From Parapristionchus giblindavisi (Eukaryota > Nematoda > Chromadorea > Rhabditida > Diplogasteridae), in assembly GCA_943737045.1 (NCBI GenBank), contig CALSFV010000021.1:1-64000 (forward strand): a stretch of 64,000 nt of DNA. The letters run 5' to 3'. Below the pieces are notes generated by a model. The model saw nothing but the letters and a program-made list of their open reading frames with translations, did no database searches and was not told the origin of the DNA. Both the position numbers and the translations under genes were made by a program. Within the stretch, counting starts at the first letter, position 1. Each line of letters starts with the position of its first letter. Of this stretch, positions 50,701 to 62,302 are shown one piece after another.

Positions 50701-53700
50701 GAGTGAGTATTCACGGGAGAGGCATTCACGACCGCTCTCTCTTGCGAATGAGTTGTTAGAGGAGAGGTCAATGCGAATGAGTCAAAAAAAGCGAGTCGAT
50801 TGCGAGTCAGAACGGTCCTTTCACCATCCTTTCACCAAATTTTCTTGACTCACTTCGACTCGCAAAAAAGCGAATATTCGCAGGGGAGACCGGTCAACTG
50901 TCACTTGGAATGAATAATCGCAAGGAAAGTGAGCCACTCATTTTAGGCCATAGAAATGAATATTCATGAGTCATTTTCGCCACCCTAGTATCTACTATAA
51001 CAAGGCTCTTGAAGCTCACTACGGTTTCTGGGAATATTTCTAAAAAAAAACAATATTGCTCTGTGGTACAGCAGTGTGTCGCAGGGTGCTCGCGTGACAT
51101 CATAACGACCGTCTAATCAACTAGTGTGTAGGTTATTCTGGGTTTTGCTGTTACCACAGAGCAATAAACATTCGAAACGAGCTTCAGGAGCCATGTCATA
51201 GTAGATACAGAAGTGCTGAACTGCTTGGAGACCTGGTGGTGAGTCATCACCAGTGCATCACCCGTATTATACCCTTCCGCTGTCAGTATTAATTGATTGT
51301 AAGGGTTAGTTCACATAATTTTGGTTCAAAAATGATCTATGATGTTAATTTGGTAGTGCTGGACCCTTCTTGACCTCTTTCTGTTTAATTATTGCTGTTC
51401 ATTTTTGCAACTGTGAATTGTTGATTTTAGTGATTTTTGACAAATAGCTAATAAATTACCGGATTTCTGGAATTTTTGAAAAACCAAATCAGTATCGTTA
51501 TTCTAATACCTTGAGGAACATGTATTCCAAATTTCATCCCATTTCGATCAGTACAACAAAAGATCTCGCGAAAAAACACCAACGTGAAATCTTTTTGAGC
51601 GCTACTGTAGATGTAGCATTTTCTCTGATAAAAGGCAAACCCCGAGCTGATTTTACTCTCTGCTACACTCTCTCGCAGATAAAGAAAGCGAGATAATGTA
51701 GCCAGAGTAGAGAGATTCAAATTAGTTCGGAGTGACGTTTTAATAAATAATGGTATGTTCAACAGTCGCGAAATATTTTTTAAAGAAAGATTGCGTAAAA
51801 CGAGGAGAGTTTTTCTTTTGTTGTCGTTATTTTTCATGACTTACATAATCAAATTTGATGGAGTTGTTGTTGATGCTGTCGCAAAATGAGGATTGATCTC
51901 CTGCCTTACACCGGACAATTTTAATGATCTACAATATATCGACATTTACTATCAACGATCATTAAGTAATACAATTTCATCACTATAATATACGGATTAG
52001 GGTTCCGCATTCGTGCACTAACAAGGGGATGGTCGCTACTGGTCCTGGCCATATGAGATAGCAATAACATGACTAGGATCAGTTTTCGATGCTGATTACG
52101 AATCCGTTTTCAGAAAGTGCCTAATCGACCTGATTTTCGAGGAAATCGATATTTTAATTTGGAAATTCGTGTGGTTTCCTGATCAAACCAGCCGGGTGGG
52201 CTGGTGAACTCATCTAGAAACTCTCGCAATAGTTTACCTTACATTGCCGGATCTTTCCGATGCAATCCAGATAGTTTGTGAAGGAAACTACACTACTTTT
52301 CGAATTAACAAGCCAAATTTCAATACCGATTTTCTCGCAACAGAGGTCGATTAGGCATTTTCTGAACACGAATTCGTAATCAGCATCGAAAACTGATCCT
52401 AGTCATGTTATTGCTATCTCATATGGCCAGGACCAGTTGCGACCATCCCCTTGTAAGTCGTGCAATTCGTGCAATCGTGCAGAGTCGTGCATCATTTTCT
52501 TTCATTAGCGACATTTAGCGGTCGCTATTTGCAATACTTTAGTGGAATTTGCATTTATATAACAAAGAAAATGACGATAAAGCATTAAAAATAGCGACCG
52601 CTAAATGTCGCCGATGAAAGAAAATGATGCGCGACTCTGCACGATTGCTCGAAATGCACGACTTAGTGCACGAATGCGGAATCCTAATACGGATTCTAAA
52701 GAGAGACTACAATAGGACAAGACCTACTTAACACTTAAGATCAATAAATCAATAAATCAATGTACAGGCAAAGGTGCGATATTTTGAAAATAGGAAAGTT
52801 CAGCAATAGGTTTCGAACCCGCGACGATACGCTAATTAGGCAGCACTTTTACCCTTTTACCCATTACGCCTAGGATTACATGAATGGCCAGGCTAATTTC
52901 GTGCAGACGTAGCGGCCGAAACACCATGAAGCACATTATTACTTATGTAATAGTTTTATTTTTACAATTATTTTAAATACGTGCATGCATATCACTCCTG
53001 TACGCATTTGCGCAGACATTCAATCTTTAAATGTAGTATCATGACTTATATATATATATTTATCGACATGCTCAGCATGAAACAATACAGGTTTGTAAAT
53101 CAAAGAGAATAGATCACATAACACTCTCGACATAAATTTATATTGAAAGAGGGTAAATTTGGGCAGGGATTGACTATATGGGAAAGAAGAAGGAAAGAAT
53201 GATAGAATGGGGCAGAAAGAGGGGGGTATCTCTCATTGATGGGAGCATCCCTCGCACGTGTCACTGGTCCGATATATAGATGAAGTGCTGGAACCGAGCA
53301 GGACTTGTAAGGATTAGAGATAGTAGCATCAATAGTGAGTAGTGCATAGAATAATCGGTGGAGGAGGCCGATGTTATTGTGTGACACGATTGAATTTCTA
53401 AGATGGTCTTACAATGAGAGATGCAATTGGGGAATGGTAGGAGCTATTGGGTCAAAAAGAGAAAAGATGAATAACTAGGATGCAAAAAGAGTAGGGTATT
53501 CACTATTCATTATTAACGATTTGAACTGCGAATGTGACTCGGCTGATAATATACTAGGGGGTAATCTATTCAGCCATCTAATAACTCTCAGGGGGAAAGA
53601 GTTATATCTAATACTATTTCTAGTGAACTCTAATGAGAGGCCATAAGAGAAGCTACGGGGTCGGGTCGGCTGAAATCTAAAGAATGTTTCGATCGGAATG

Positions 53701-55220
53701 ATCGACTCTCCATAAAGTATCTTTCTCGCGAGGAGAAGATCACTTACCACCCTTTGCTCACTTAGAGGCTTCATTGAGAGTGCTTTCAATCTATCAGGAT
53801 AAGAAGGAAGAGATTCAGGAGAGACGTGGAAGCAACGATAGAAGACAATACGAGTAAAAAGGCGTTGAACCTTTTCAAGACGAAGACTGTCTTTAGACGT
53901 GATAGGATACCAGAAAGATGATGCAAATGAGAGATGAGGAAGGACATAGATAATATAGCATTTGACTAATATTTCAGGAGAGTTTACAGAGACAGCTTTG
54001 AGGAGAAGATGAAGAGCAATTTGAGACTTAGTTATTCTATCATCAATGGAAGTGCTGGGACGAAGGGTGGACAATATTTGAACACCTAAGTCGCGCACTT
54101 GGGACAAGAACTCAAGAGGAGAATTATTGATAGAGTAGGTAGAGATCAGCGAGCGAGAACCGATACGAATTAAATGACACTTGGGAGCAGAAAGAGATAA
54201 TTGATTGATAACAGTCCACTCATGGAAAGAATTAATGGCATTTTGGAATTCAGAGGAAACAGAGGGATGGGAAGACTTATCAAAGGATACATACAGTTTA
54301 ATGTCATCAGCGTATGCTTGAATCTTAACATTTGGGAACGAGGATAGGCAACATGAGATATCAGCAATGTATAGTATAAAGAGGATGGGACCGAGAACGG
54401 AGCCTTGGGGTACTCCAGACACAACAGGGTGAAAGTCAGACAAAATACCATCTAATCGAACACTGAATTGACGATCAGTAAGGAATGAATTGAGCCAATG
54501 GAGAAGAGGTCCTGATATACCGTAATGGGAACATTTAGCGATAAGTTTGGTATGGGATACGGTATCAAATGCACGCGAGAAATCAAGGTAAAGAATATCT
54601 GTTGTGAGGCCATTGGAAAGGGCAGATGACCAGTCATTTTGACATAGAAGGAGATTGGATAGAATGGATGCCTGAGATCGAAAACCGTGCTGATATGATG
54701 GTATAACATTATTATCAAGAAGGAATGGGAGGAGTTTGGACTTGACCAGTCTCTCCATGGTCTTAGAAACTGGTGATGATATAGATATTGGTCGATAAGA
54801 TGATGGGAGAGAATGGTCTTTTCCAGGTTTGGGAATTGGTGTAACAAGGGATCTTTTCCATAAACTTACATTGTACTTGTCCCTACATTGATAGACTCCG
54901 ACCCATATGACCTGCGTCAGAATTATCGAGAAGAAGACCGGCAAGAGATAAGGAATGGCCTGGAGAATAGATTAAAGATCAAATTAGAAAATCGATCTTT
55001 TTTGATTTGACAACATCAAAGTAAGCTATACGATTGTGAAGTTTCTATGGCAGAGATCTAAGAAACTGTCAGAACCATGATGGCTATGGTTGGGAGGGTA
55101 GGGACAGAGTTAAGTATTGGAGAGAGATCAAAGATCAAAGATCACTCGAACCTCGAACAACTTGCGTTTCCATTTGCGCATACGGTCGAACGGAATTGAC
55201 TCACACCAGCCAACCGGCAT
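42517..55220 (-). CDS. multi-pass membrane protein gene B (13 exons)
   Basis: Exons: 55152-55220 (ATG), 54870-54959, 51845-51928, 46721-46771, 46401-46484, 44482-44572, 44373-44420, 44145-44235, 44007-44083, 43873-43944, 43495-43591, 42684-42780 and 42517-42637 (TGA). About 357 aa, starting 'MPVGWCESIPFDRMRKWKRK'. Hydrophobic spans: exon 2 ('YLLPVFFSIILTQVIWVGVY'), exon 5 ('IVAIVAVIYVISFVI'), exon 6, exon 8, exons 11-12 ('GIFSACGVLIGVVW') and exon 13. It also has Cys-containing loops and a proline-rich loop in exon 10 ('VPQKPDGCALDQIE'). Exon phases equal those of A and C. The C-terminus is about 13 residues longer than in A and C because the stop codon is displaced. Introns hold a LINE (intron 2), a Tc1/mariner foldback (intron 3) and a minisatellite (intron 5). 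No function was recognised. Confidence 0.7.
43150..43480 (+). mobile_element. LINE 3' end with (AAAT)n tail
   Basis: Non-coding C-rich sequence followed by CACTCGTCACGGTATATC and (AAAT)n at 43428-43483. It resembles other polymerase-element 3' ends here (31440-31500, 42840-42910). It lies in gene B intron 11. Confidence 0.5.
44585..44641. repeat. 18-bp minisatellite, 3 units, gene B intron 5
   Basis: Three units of GATTACGGTAGCTCnnAA just upstream of the exon 6 acceptor, the short allele of the arrays in A and C. Confidence 0.9.
44708..44783. repeat. (AAT)n microsatellite
   Basis: About 24 units in gene B intron 5; the Asn-rich frame through it is not a gene. Confidence 0.95.
45356..45481. 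repeat. MITE, CTTCAGAATAGGGTACC family, copy 3
   Basis: CTTCAGAACAAGGGACCAG at the left, GGTCTGGCACCCTAGTCTGAAG at the right; it abuts the next MITE through a shared TAC. Confidence 0.75.
45482..45724. repeat. MITE, CTCTGGTATTT family, copy 4
   Basis: TACTCTGGTATTTCAAAAC at the left, TTTGAAATGCCAGAGTA at the right; AAGTAGACTT repeats inside, closest to 10858-11058. Confidence 0.8.
45760..45910. repeat. foldback shared by introns 5 of genes B and C
   Basis: TCCGGAAGAGAACCGACTGG inverted with AGTCGGTTCTCATCCGA. The same sequence, with flanks, occurs at 61970-62105 in gene C intron 5, so it pre-dates the duplication. Confidence 0.6.
46133..46256. repeat. MITE family M1, copy 6
   Basis: TTTAAAACCACACCCAAGCT ... 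AGCTTGGGGTGTGCCTTTAA: the cleanest copy of the family, 124 bp. Confidence 0.85.
46800..47249. other. gene B intron 3, AT-rich
   Basis: Contains the palindrome TTGCAATAATATAACATTAT / ATAATTATATTATTGCA (about 46921-46970) and (AAAT)n at 47089-47104. No gene. Confidence 0.5.
50470..51384. mobile_element. TTAA-type (piggyBac-like) MITE nested in the foldback
   Basis: Termini ACAGAAAGAGGTCAAGAAGG inverted, flanked by TTAA (50466-50469 and 51385-51388). The left arm of the host element shows the uninterrupted site (GTTTTAATTATTG, inverse near 47470). Non-coding. Confidence 0.85.
50653..50987. mobile_element. hAT-type MITE nested in the TTAA element
   Basis: TAGGGTGGCGAAAATGA at the left, TCATTTTCGCCACCCTA at the right, flanked by GTATCTAC (50645-50652 and 50988-50995). 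335 bp. Confidence 0.9.
51998..52686. mobile_element. hAT-type MITE with nested foldback
   Basis: TAGGGTTCCGCATTCGTGCAC mirrored by GTGCACGAATGCGGAATCCTA, flanked by ATACGGAT (51990-51997 and 52687-52694). It lies in gene B intron 2 close to the exon 3 acceptor. Confidence 0.88.
52022..52453. mobile_element. CAAGGG-terminus foldback nested in the hAT MITE
   Basis: CAAGGGGATGGTCG mirrored by CGACCATCCCCTTG, with TAA flanks (52019-52021 and 52454-52456). The same family as 37858-38287. Confidence 0.85.
52800..52880 (-). ncRNA. tRNA-like sequence, probably pseudogene
   Basis: The minus strand has TAGGCGTAATGGG (A-box-like) and GGGTTCGAAACC (B box) at near-normal spacing, but no convincing acceptor stem. 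Confidence 0.4.
53050..54868 (-). mobile_element. 5'-truncated non-LTR retrotransposon in gene B intron 2
   Basis: The polymerase frame (53475 to about 54855) reads through 'SYRPISISSPVSKTMERLV', 'LYLDFSRAFDTVSH', 'GVPQGSVLGPILFILYI' and 'AYADDIKLYV': RT motifs with catalytic YADD. A thumb-like and C-terminal region 'VLPHLSFASSFWYPI' follows. It resembles Jockey/CR1-type elements. The endonuclease and ORF1 are missing. The 3' end is near 53050 (TATATATATA after GATAAA). The insertion begins within a few bases of the exon 2 donor, and the frame is open from gene B exon 2 into the RT. Confidence 0.88.
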
Positions 55221-55464
55221 GGCTGCTCAAGAGTCGGAGACTCTGAAATTATGATGGTAGAGATCAAAGATCAAAGATCGAAAGATCAAACGACAATGTA
55301 GTTTTAAATGATGGGCAGAGCAATGGAAGATTGTGCGACATAAATGCCCTCCCCGATCCAATTTGAAACACTAAGGTCTGGCCACAATCTCTCGCTTTCT
55401 TTGCCTACGAGAGAGTATTACCAATGCGGAGAGTAAAATTAGCTCGGGATGCGCTTAAAGGGAG

Positions 55465-55735
55465 CGTTACCTCACTCAATGCACTGAGAGCAAACTTACC
55501 TGGCAAATCGTTACCCCGATACACTTTCCGGGCAAACGATTCCCCCCAATGGTGAATTCAGCCGTTGAATAATTCACCATTTTGGGTAATCGTTTGCGTG
55601 TATCGGGGTAACGATTTGCCAGGTAAGTTTGCTCTCAGTGTGGTCTTTTCATTGTGCACACTATTTTTCTGTACTATAACAACGAGAGAGCATTGCGCGT
55701 CGAAGAGACCATTGAGAGAGGTTACGCTCCCTTTA
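55465..55735. repeat. MITE with nested CTGAGAGC-family MITE (55487-55641)
   Basis: The outer element AAAGGGAGCGTTACCTC / GAGGTTACGCTCCCTTT is split by an inner foldback with arms CTGAGAGCAAACTTACC, CAAATCGTTACCCCGATAC and their complements. It lies upstream of gene B. Confidence 0.8.
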
Positions 55736-55849
55736 ATCAGACAAAAGGTTACATCTATAAAATTAATATGTACATCTAATGTATATTACAAGCAATTTTG
55801 ACGTCTCTAAGGCACTGAAGTCTTGTGTGCTTCAAAATCAACAACTGTT

Positions 55850-56445
<596 letters not shown>

Positions 56446-56960
56446 ACTGAGCGGAGAGGGAATGAGAAGGAGGAATATGGATTATGTTCGAGAGAGCAGA
56501 TGGGCTCGATGAGGGTGGAGAGGGGGTTAGAGAGAAAGGGGGGAATAGGCGAAAGGACGTTAGAAAGATGGCAGAGAAGAGAGAGGAGAAAGAGAGAGAG
56601 ATGCGGGGAGAGAAGAAGAGAGAGAGAGAGGGAGAGGGGGAGGGAGAGAGAGGGAGAGAGAGGAGAGAGAGAGATGTGGGGAGAGTGGAAGAGGGAGAGA
56701 GGTTGCGAGAATCTAGCCCTAACTCGTGGACGGGGCCGTATAGCGGAACGAGTGAGAGGAGGGCACAGATGAGCCCGAAAGACGGTCAGAGAGTGGTAAT
56801 AATGTCAATGTTCACTGAAATCAAGCTTGACCAAATACTTGTATATCGGAGATTCTCTGTTCAATATTCAATGAGTACAACAAAGCGACTTTCGGCTGCA
56901 TTAGGGATCTAACAGCTTGCAAATGCAGTTTTTGGACGTTGTTCAGCCAAATCCCCATGA
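56446..56960. repeat. purine-rich tract and GAGAATCTAGCCC segment
   Basis: GAGA/GGGA-rich tract 56450-56700, then 56706-56830, which is almost identical to 26470-26600. Arg/Glu-rich frames are artefacts of the purine tract. Confidence 0.7.
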
Positions 56961-56972
56961 AAATCGGCACTA

Positions 56973-57101
56973 CTTCAGAATAGGGTACCAGTCCACAATA
57001 ATATTATAATTGCCTAATGCAAACGTCCTTTCCTTTGTGTTTATTTCATTTGTCATGTTATTTTGGACTTACCCGGTGTGTTCTCGTACCCTATTCTGAA
57101 G
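56973..57101. repeat. MITE, CTTCAGAATAGGGTACC family, copy 4
   Basis: CTTCAGAATAGGGTACCAGT at the left, GTACCCTATTCTGAAG at the right, TA flanks; interior inverted relative to copy 1. Confidence 0.8.
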
Positions 57102-58178
57102 TAGGGCCTGAACATCGAGATGCGTGATATATCACATGCTCACGCGTGAACGGTAAAAGGTAAGGTAAAGGTACAACCCGTTATTCAAGGCACACGAAGT
57201 CCTGCGGGTTATCACTGCTAGGCCAGTGATATTTCAAGGCCAATTCAGTCCGGAGGGCCTAATCTCTTCTTCGGACCTACTTTACCGCATGATCTAGTCA
57301 CTACCAATTCCCCTTTCGGGCGCCTTGGTGAGGCGCGTGAACGGTGCTGATTAAAAAAATAATAATTAATCGATGTACTCGCGGGATGAGTCGTTTCAAC
57401 ACAGGGTGCCCAACGGTTTTTATTTTTTGCAATGATATTCTTTATATGTACCCAGCACGTAATGTACCTTAGGCAGTGCTCAGAAAAGGAAAGAACAAAA
57501 GCGGCGATAAAGTGTGTAAAAATAGGAGAGTCTGTGTTTTTCTTTTCTTTTCGCGGCTTTTGTTCAGCATGTTAGAGAACTGAGAAATAGTGTGCGAAAC
57601 GAAGAGGCATCGTTTCAGTATCGATTCGGCCTTATTATATTACTGCAGCAGCATCATTTTGAAAAAAAAATATTGATTTGTACTGTCCTTCGCACGTTTA
57701 CCATTAACGTAGTCGAAATTGATTTACCCATTTTGACATCGATTTATTATTATTTATTATTATTATTATAAAGGTGGTGTCCCACGAATATTTTCGTGAA
57801 TAAACTGTGAAGACAGGATGGTAGCAAAAGTCATATAAGTCACCACACACTATTTCTTTTATAATGATTCTGCGTATTGATTGGCAAAATCACGATTGAA
57901 AGATGTTCAATAGTGCAGGGAATGGAGAAAGGGAGATGGGAAGGGGCCTAATGAGAGGACAAAGGTTGAATGCCGGTCGCAAACTGAACATAAACACACT
58001 TTTTACTCACAGTACTTTTTTACTCAGAGGGGCTCATTCCCATCGTGGTAGGAGCCAATCATTCTTTTCGTGTGTCCCCATCTTTAATTTATCTTACATT
58101 GCATAAATGCGACAACAAGTGATAAAAAAAGTTCGTGAATGAAGTTGAGCCAATTTACACTACATCAAAAATACATAA
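57102..58178. other. intergenic DNA between genes B and C
   Basis: 57165-57340 is an inverted ACCTTT-tailed repeat fragment. The rest has no recognised gene or repeat. Confidence 0.4.
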
Positions 58179-58225
58179 TGAGGTAGAATGCGGTAGGTAG
58201 AGGTATAATCATTTAAATGAGGTAG
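58179..58225 (-). promoter_or_regulatory. paired let-7 seed-match octamers in gene C 3' region
   Basis: CTACCTCA on the sense strand at 58218-58225 and 58179-58186, about 40 and 80 nt after the stop. Confidence 0.45.
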
Positions 58226-58262
58226 ATCACTTTTATCGATCGAAAATCGATGAGAATATCGA

Positions 58263-61239
58263 TTAGGCAGTCGTTTTCAGTAGGTAGAACACCGCATACT
58301 GCACGATGAGAGCGCCAAAGTGTCCACAGAAGCCGAAGATGATGCTGTAATTATTGATTTCTGAAGATCATAGTCCATCGATATGCTTACCTGTAGTTAG
58401 GGAGGTGTTCGAGGTTCTTGCGGGACTCCACGGAGCACACGACACCAATGAGAACGCCGCAAGCGGAGACGATGCAAGGTATGATGCCTGATGTTATCGA
58501 TTGATTGGAAGATATTATCGATTGATTGAAAGGTACTATCGATTTATTATGGGGGGAGGTGATTGATCTATTGGGGCATTATCGATTGATTCGTAACTTT
58601 TGAACTTCACAATATGATTGGATTGTTTTTTAAACTCTGCAAGTCATTCAGAAACGTTGGATAATGATTTTGGGAATGTCGATGTGGAGTTTTGCCAGTA
58701 AATTGAATCAAATGGCTAGCCTAACGTGGCACTGCACTCTCATCTCGATTGATAAAAATATAGGACAGTGTATTGCAATTCTTGTCAAGCAAAAAAATGG
58801 CAGAATCAGTCTTCACTTTTTTGCGGTGTTCAAAATACCGGGAAGAGAAAAAAGTCGAGGAGAAAGGGAAAATGATTTTGCCATTTTTTTCTTGACAAGA
58901 ATTGCCGAATTTTTCAAATACGCTGTCCTATAACATACCTGAAGCCATGGGCTGTCCAACGAGAATAGCGTAGGCAACTAATTCGATGTAGTAGATCTCT
59001 CCGACCTCTGCTATGCATTTGTTCGATTGGGAGGTCTGCAAATTACTTTTTTTTAATATAAAAATAAGTTTATTTAATCGTTTTGCAGAAGAGAAATTGT
59101 AACCCAATTCCTTTCAGCAGTCGCTACTATAAATCTACTATACGCTACTATTTCTATTGACTGTATTTTACTTGTTTATTTGGTACGAGAGTAGCCAACC
59201 ACTGCCACAATGAATTTCTATGTTTTGAGAGAGAGCACCGGTGAGAGAATATGTAGATCAGAGAGAGCGAGGAAGGAAAGGAGGAAAGAGTGGGGAGATA
59301 ATCGATAGTTCTTTCGCTGTTTAGCAGCCAATAACAAGTACATTTTATACGGACAATAACTCGGCGCTATGTCAAAGTTGCTTCAAAGGGTGCCCTATTT
59401 GACACCCTCTGGCTATTCCCTCCTGTTGGCCGCGGGCTTCCAGCATGTGCTATGATTTAATTTAATTTTTCTTAAATTAATTAAATGTGACAACAAGTGA
59501 ATGAGCTCTACACATCCACTGCACAGTCCACGCGCTAAAATATCTCGGAAACTCTGAAAAGCTCTTTGCAAAGAACTATGTTTTCAACAAAAAATCACAA
59601 TAATCACAACTTGAAAAAATCTATCATTTTGCGAACTTTCATTTTCTTTTCCAGAGTTTGGCTTCTACAATAAGTGGTTATGCCACAATACCCAGTTTCC
59701 CTGATTCCCGTAGAAAATATTCTCTGAAAAATAAAATATCCGAGAGTTTTGGTTGGCACTGTTATAATATTGTAACAAGTACTCATTCCTGATTACCTCA
59801 ATTTGACCCATTGCATAGCCGTCTGGTGTCTGCGGTACCTCGACCTCATAGATCAGACATCGACGAATCTGAAAATATAGCCTAGAGTATTGAGCGTATA
59901 AAAATCACTTGTATTATTTGTAGAAGGGACTTTCTTGTTTCGATCTCTTTTATCTTTTATATATAAAATAGCGCGCGGCGAAGGTCAGCCGGGTAAGGTG
60001 AGAGGCAGCGGAGAGACAATCGAGAGGCGCGGCGAGATCTAGCCTTTGCGCGACTTCCGTTCTTTAGCGCACAGTGTCATTTTCTTATGCAAGTACATTT
60101 TATACGCACAATAATTAGGTTTTCGTAGGGGGACACTTACCCCAGCGGTCATGTCTACGGGATCTGGAACCCTTCCCAGCCTTGCATTGATGCAGCGAGT
60201 GAGGCGGTCTGCAAAGATCAAAGATTAAAGATCAAAGATTAAAGGACAATTACAGAAGAAATAGAAGGCCGTGGTGATTGTCCAGAATGAGCCTCCGGGA
60301 AGAAAAGTCAGGCAGAAAGCCGAGATTAAAGCACAATTCATGACCTGCATTGATTGTCAGTTTATATACGGTAAAAGTATATTGATTGGTTTATTTACGG
60401 TAAATATTTGTTAATTGGCTGATGAAAGCGTTTTTTGATTGTTTTTTTTTTGTAGAAAGGTACGGAGTGCATATATGAGGCCGTTTGTGTAAGAATCGGG
60501 CAAATCTGGGGGAGGGTCGGCTCAGGCCAAAAATTTCAATACCCCCAAAACTTGTGTATACGGGTTATCGACCTCGCTGATGAAGATATTCATAGTACTT
60601 TTGGCTCCAGTGGTCCCTCAATGCCTGGTCGTGATCAAGGTATAATCACGTTTTCAAGCCGTTCTCGGCCAATGATAGAGCTAGAGGTGTGAAAATTGGG
60701 CTCCTGGGACAGAATTCGATGGATGATGGCTGTCTACTTTGTTAGTTTTGAAATTTTTCCGAAAGGTAGAAAAGTGGAAATTTTGATGGAGACGGTTGCG
60801 AGTGTGGCAGTTCGAACCGGCGTGACGAGAGCATTCCAATGATGTACTATGAGCCATTATCTCCGTTGAGAAAGCTTTCATAGTCTCGTGATAGTGATGT
60901 GCGCCTTGCAAGAGGAGTCTCTCAATTCCGCACGCTATCTCGCACTCTCGAGAGAGGCGAGAGAGCGTGCGGAAATGGAAAATATAATAAGTGGATACTG
61001 TAGAATTAATCTATCAATCGATGAATGTCAACTTACTCTGTAATATTGGGAAATGAGTGCAGGGACCTTTGGCAAGCAGAAAGCCTTAAATTAATCCGTT
61101 CAGAAAATGAACAATTGGATTGAAGATGGAAGAAAAATCAATGCTCACTAAAAACGCGACGTAAAAATAGACCACCATAATGGAAATCGCGATCGGAACC
61201 TTCCCAGACTCATCGATATCGAGCCGATACGTCGCGTCC
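58263..61239 (-). CDS. multi-pass membrane protein gene C, exons 6-13 (partial)
   Basis: Exons: 61149-61239, 61037-61084, 60254-60344, 60141-60208, 59797-59868, 58939-59035, 58391-58487 and 58263-58344 (TAA). They read 'DATYRLDIDESGKVPIAISI' (exon 6), 'VMNCALISAFCLTFLPGGSF' (exon 8), 'RCINARLGRVPDPVDM' (exon 9), 'GIIPCIVSACGVLIGVVCSV' (exon 12) and 'IIFGFCGHFGALIVQYAV' (exon 13). Phases match A and B exactly. It is closer to B than to A in every exon compared, and introns 5 of B and C share long sequence, so C and B are the more recent duplicates. Exons 1-5 are not seen between 61240 and 64000, where repeats fill the sequence; they may lie beyond the window or be lost. Confidence 0.7.
59155..59365. 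repeat. dispersed repeat, relative of 38440-38680
   Basis: Same ends (TTGACTGTATTTTAC, TACATTTTATACGGACAATAA) and purine-rich centre; in gene C intron 10. Confidence 0.6.
59890..60111. repeat. MITE, TTGAGCGTATAAAA family, copy 3 (gene C intron 9)
   Basis: Starts TTGAGCGTATAAAAATC and ends TTTTATACGCACAA, flanked by TA. It occupies the same site as copy 2 in gene A but in the opposite orientation. Confidence 0.85.
60360..61030. other. gene C intron 7, no supported exon
   Basis: Includes a B-box-like GTTCGAACC near 60811 and a CTCTCGAGAGAGGCGAGAGAG palindrome near 60945-60975. No gene was seen. Confidence 0.4.
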
Positions 61240-61250
61240 CTGAACGTGAG

Positions 61251-61742
61251 AAAGATTACGGTAGCTCGCAAGATTACGGTAGCTCGCAAGATTACGGTAG
61301 CTCGCAAGATTACGGTAGCTCGCAAGATTACGGTAGCTCGCAAGATTACGGTAGCTCGCAAGATTACGGTAGCTCGCAAGATTACGGTAGCTCGCAAGAT
61401 TACGGTAGCTCGCAAGATTACGGTAGCTCGCAAGATTACGGTAGCTCGCAAGATTACGGTAGCTCGCAAGATTACGGTAGCTCGCAAGATTACGGTAGCT
61501 CGCAAGATTACGGTAGCTCGCAAGATTACGGTAGCTCGCAAGATTACGGTAGCTCGCAAGATTACGGTAGCTCGCAAGATTACGGTAGCTCGCAAGATTA
61601 CGGTAGCTCGCAAGATTACGGTAGCTCGCAAGATTACGGTAGCTCGCAAGATTACGGTAGCTCGCAAGATTACGGTAGCTCGCAAGATTACGGTAGCTCG
61701 CAAGATTACGGTAGCTCGCAAGATTACGGTAGCTCGCAAGAA
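61251..61742. repeat. 18-bp minisatellite, about 27 units, gene C intron 5
   Basis: Nearly perfect GATTACGGTAGCTCGCAA units ending next to the exon 6 acceptor. Being a multiple of three, both strands are open (ITVARK, RATVIL), which is an artefact. Confidence 0.97.
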
Positions 61743-62302
61743 GCTACATGTATTTATTGCAACGCAGAATGTTTCCCGATGCAGAAGAGAAATATTTTTT
61801 TCCCAAATTGGATTTTAATGTGATGGTATCGCATTCTACCTAATCGGAAGCGATGGAAAATAAATATTTGATTTTATGCCTGCTATTACAGAGGCCGAAC
61901 TATCGTGTTATGCGACCCCTGAGGAAATCAGAGGCCGGCCATATACTCTCACAGACAAATAAAGTAAGATTAGCTGTGTTTGGTTTAATCCGGATGAGAA
62001 CCGACTGGATGATAACAATTTGCATACGTTGTATACGTATTAGCCTTTATCAATCATATGCAAATAGTTATTTTCTTTTCAGTCTGTTATCATCCGATTT
62101 AGAGTTTAAGCAACCTACCAGGGTTGTGCGGAAAATATATTTCGGAAAAAAATCGGAAAACTTATTTTCCGGTCTGAAATACCGGAAACAAACTCGGAAA
62201 GACGGAAAAACCAGAAAAATTTCTGTAGAACGCATTTTATTGTGTTGCATCTAACAATTAATTTCGGAAACGATCGAAGCGAACATAGTAGTGATCAAAA
62301 AT

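Larger units (their letters stand above)
47250..51607. mobile_element. Tc1/mariner-like foldback element, 4.36 kb with nested elements
   Basis: Perfect termini CAGTAGCGCTCAAAAAGATT, flanked by TA (47248-47249 and 51608-51609). Inverted arms of about 1.05 kb (47250-48300 versus 49610-51607 less the nested insert) mirror each other, so the 62-codon frames at 47502 and 50237 are the same repeat DNA. The middle (48300-49610) has no transposase frame. It sits in gene B intron 3. A B-box-like GGTTCGAATCC lies in both arms (near 47944 and 49974). Confidence 0.9.

Noticed and set aside
58170..58240. Plus-strand resemblance to the let-7 miRNA 5' half (TGAGGTAG)
   Set aside because: No precursor hairpin and no match to the let-7 3' half; target sites on the minus strand are the better reading.
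61086..61818. Open frames of repeated ITVARK and RATVIL
   Set aside because: Produced by the 18-bp minisatellite in gene C intron 5; the real exon 6 lies at 61149-61239.
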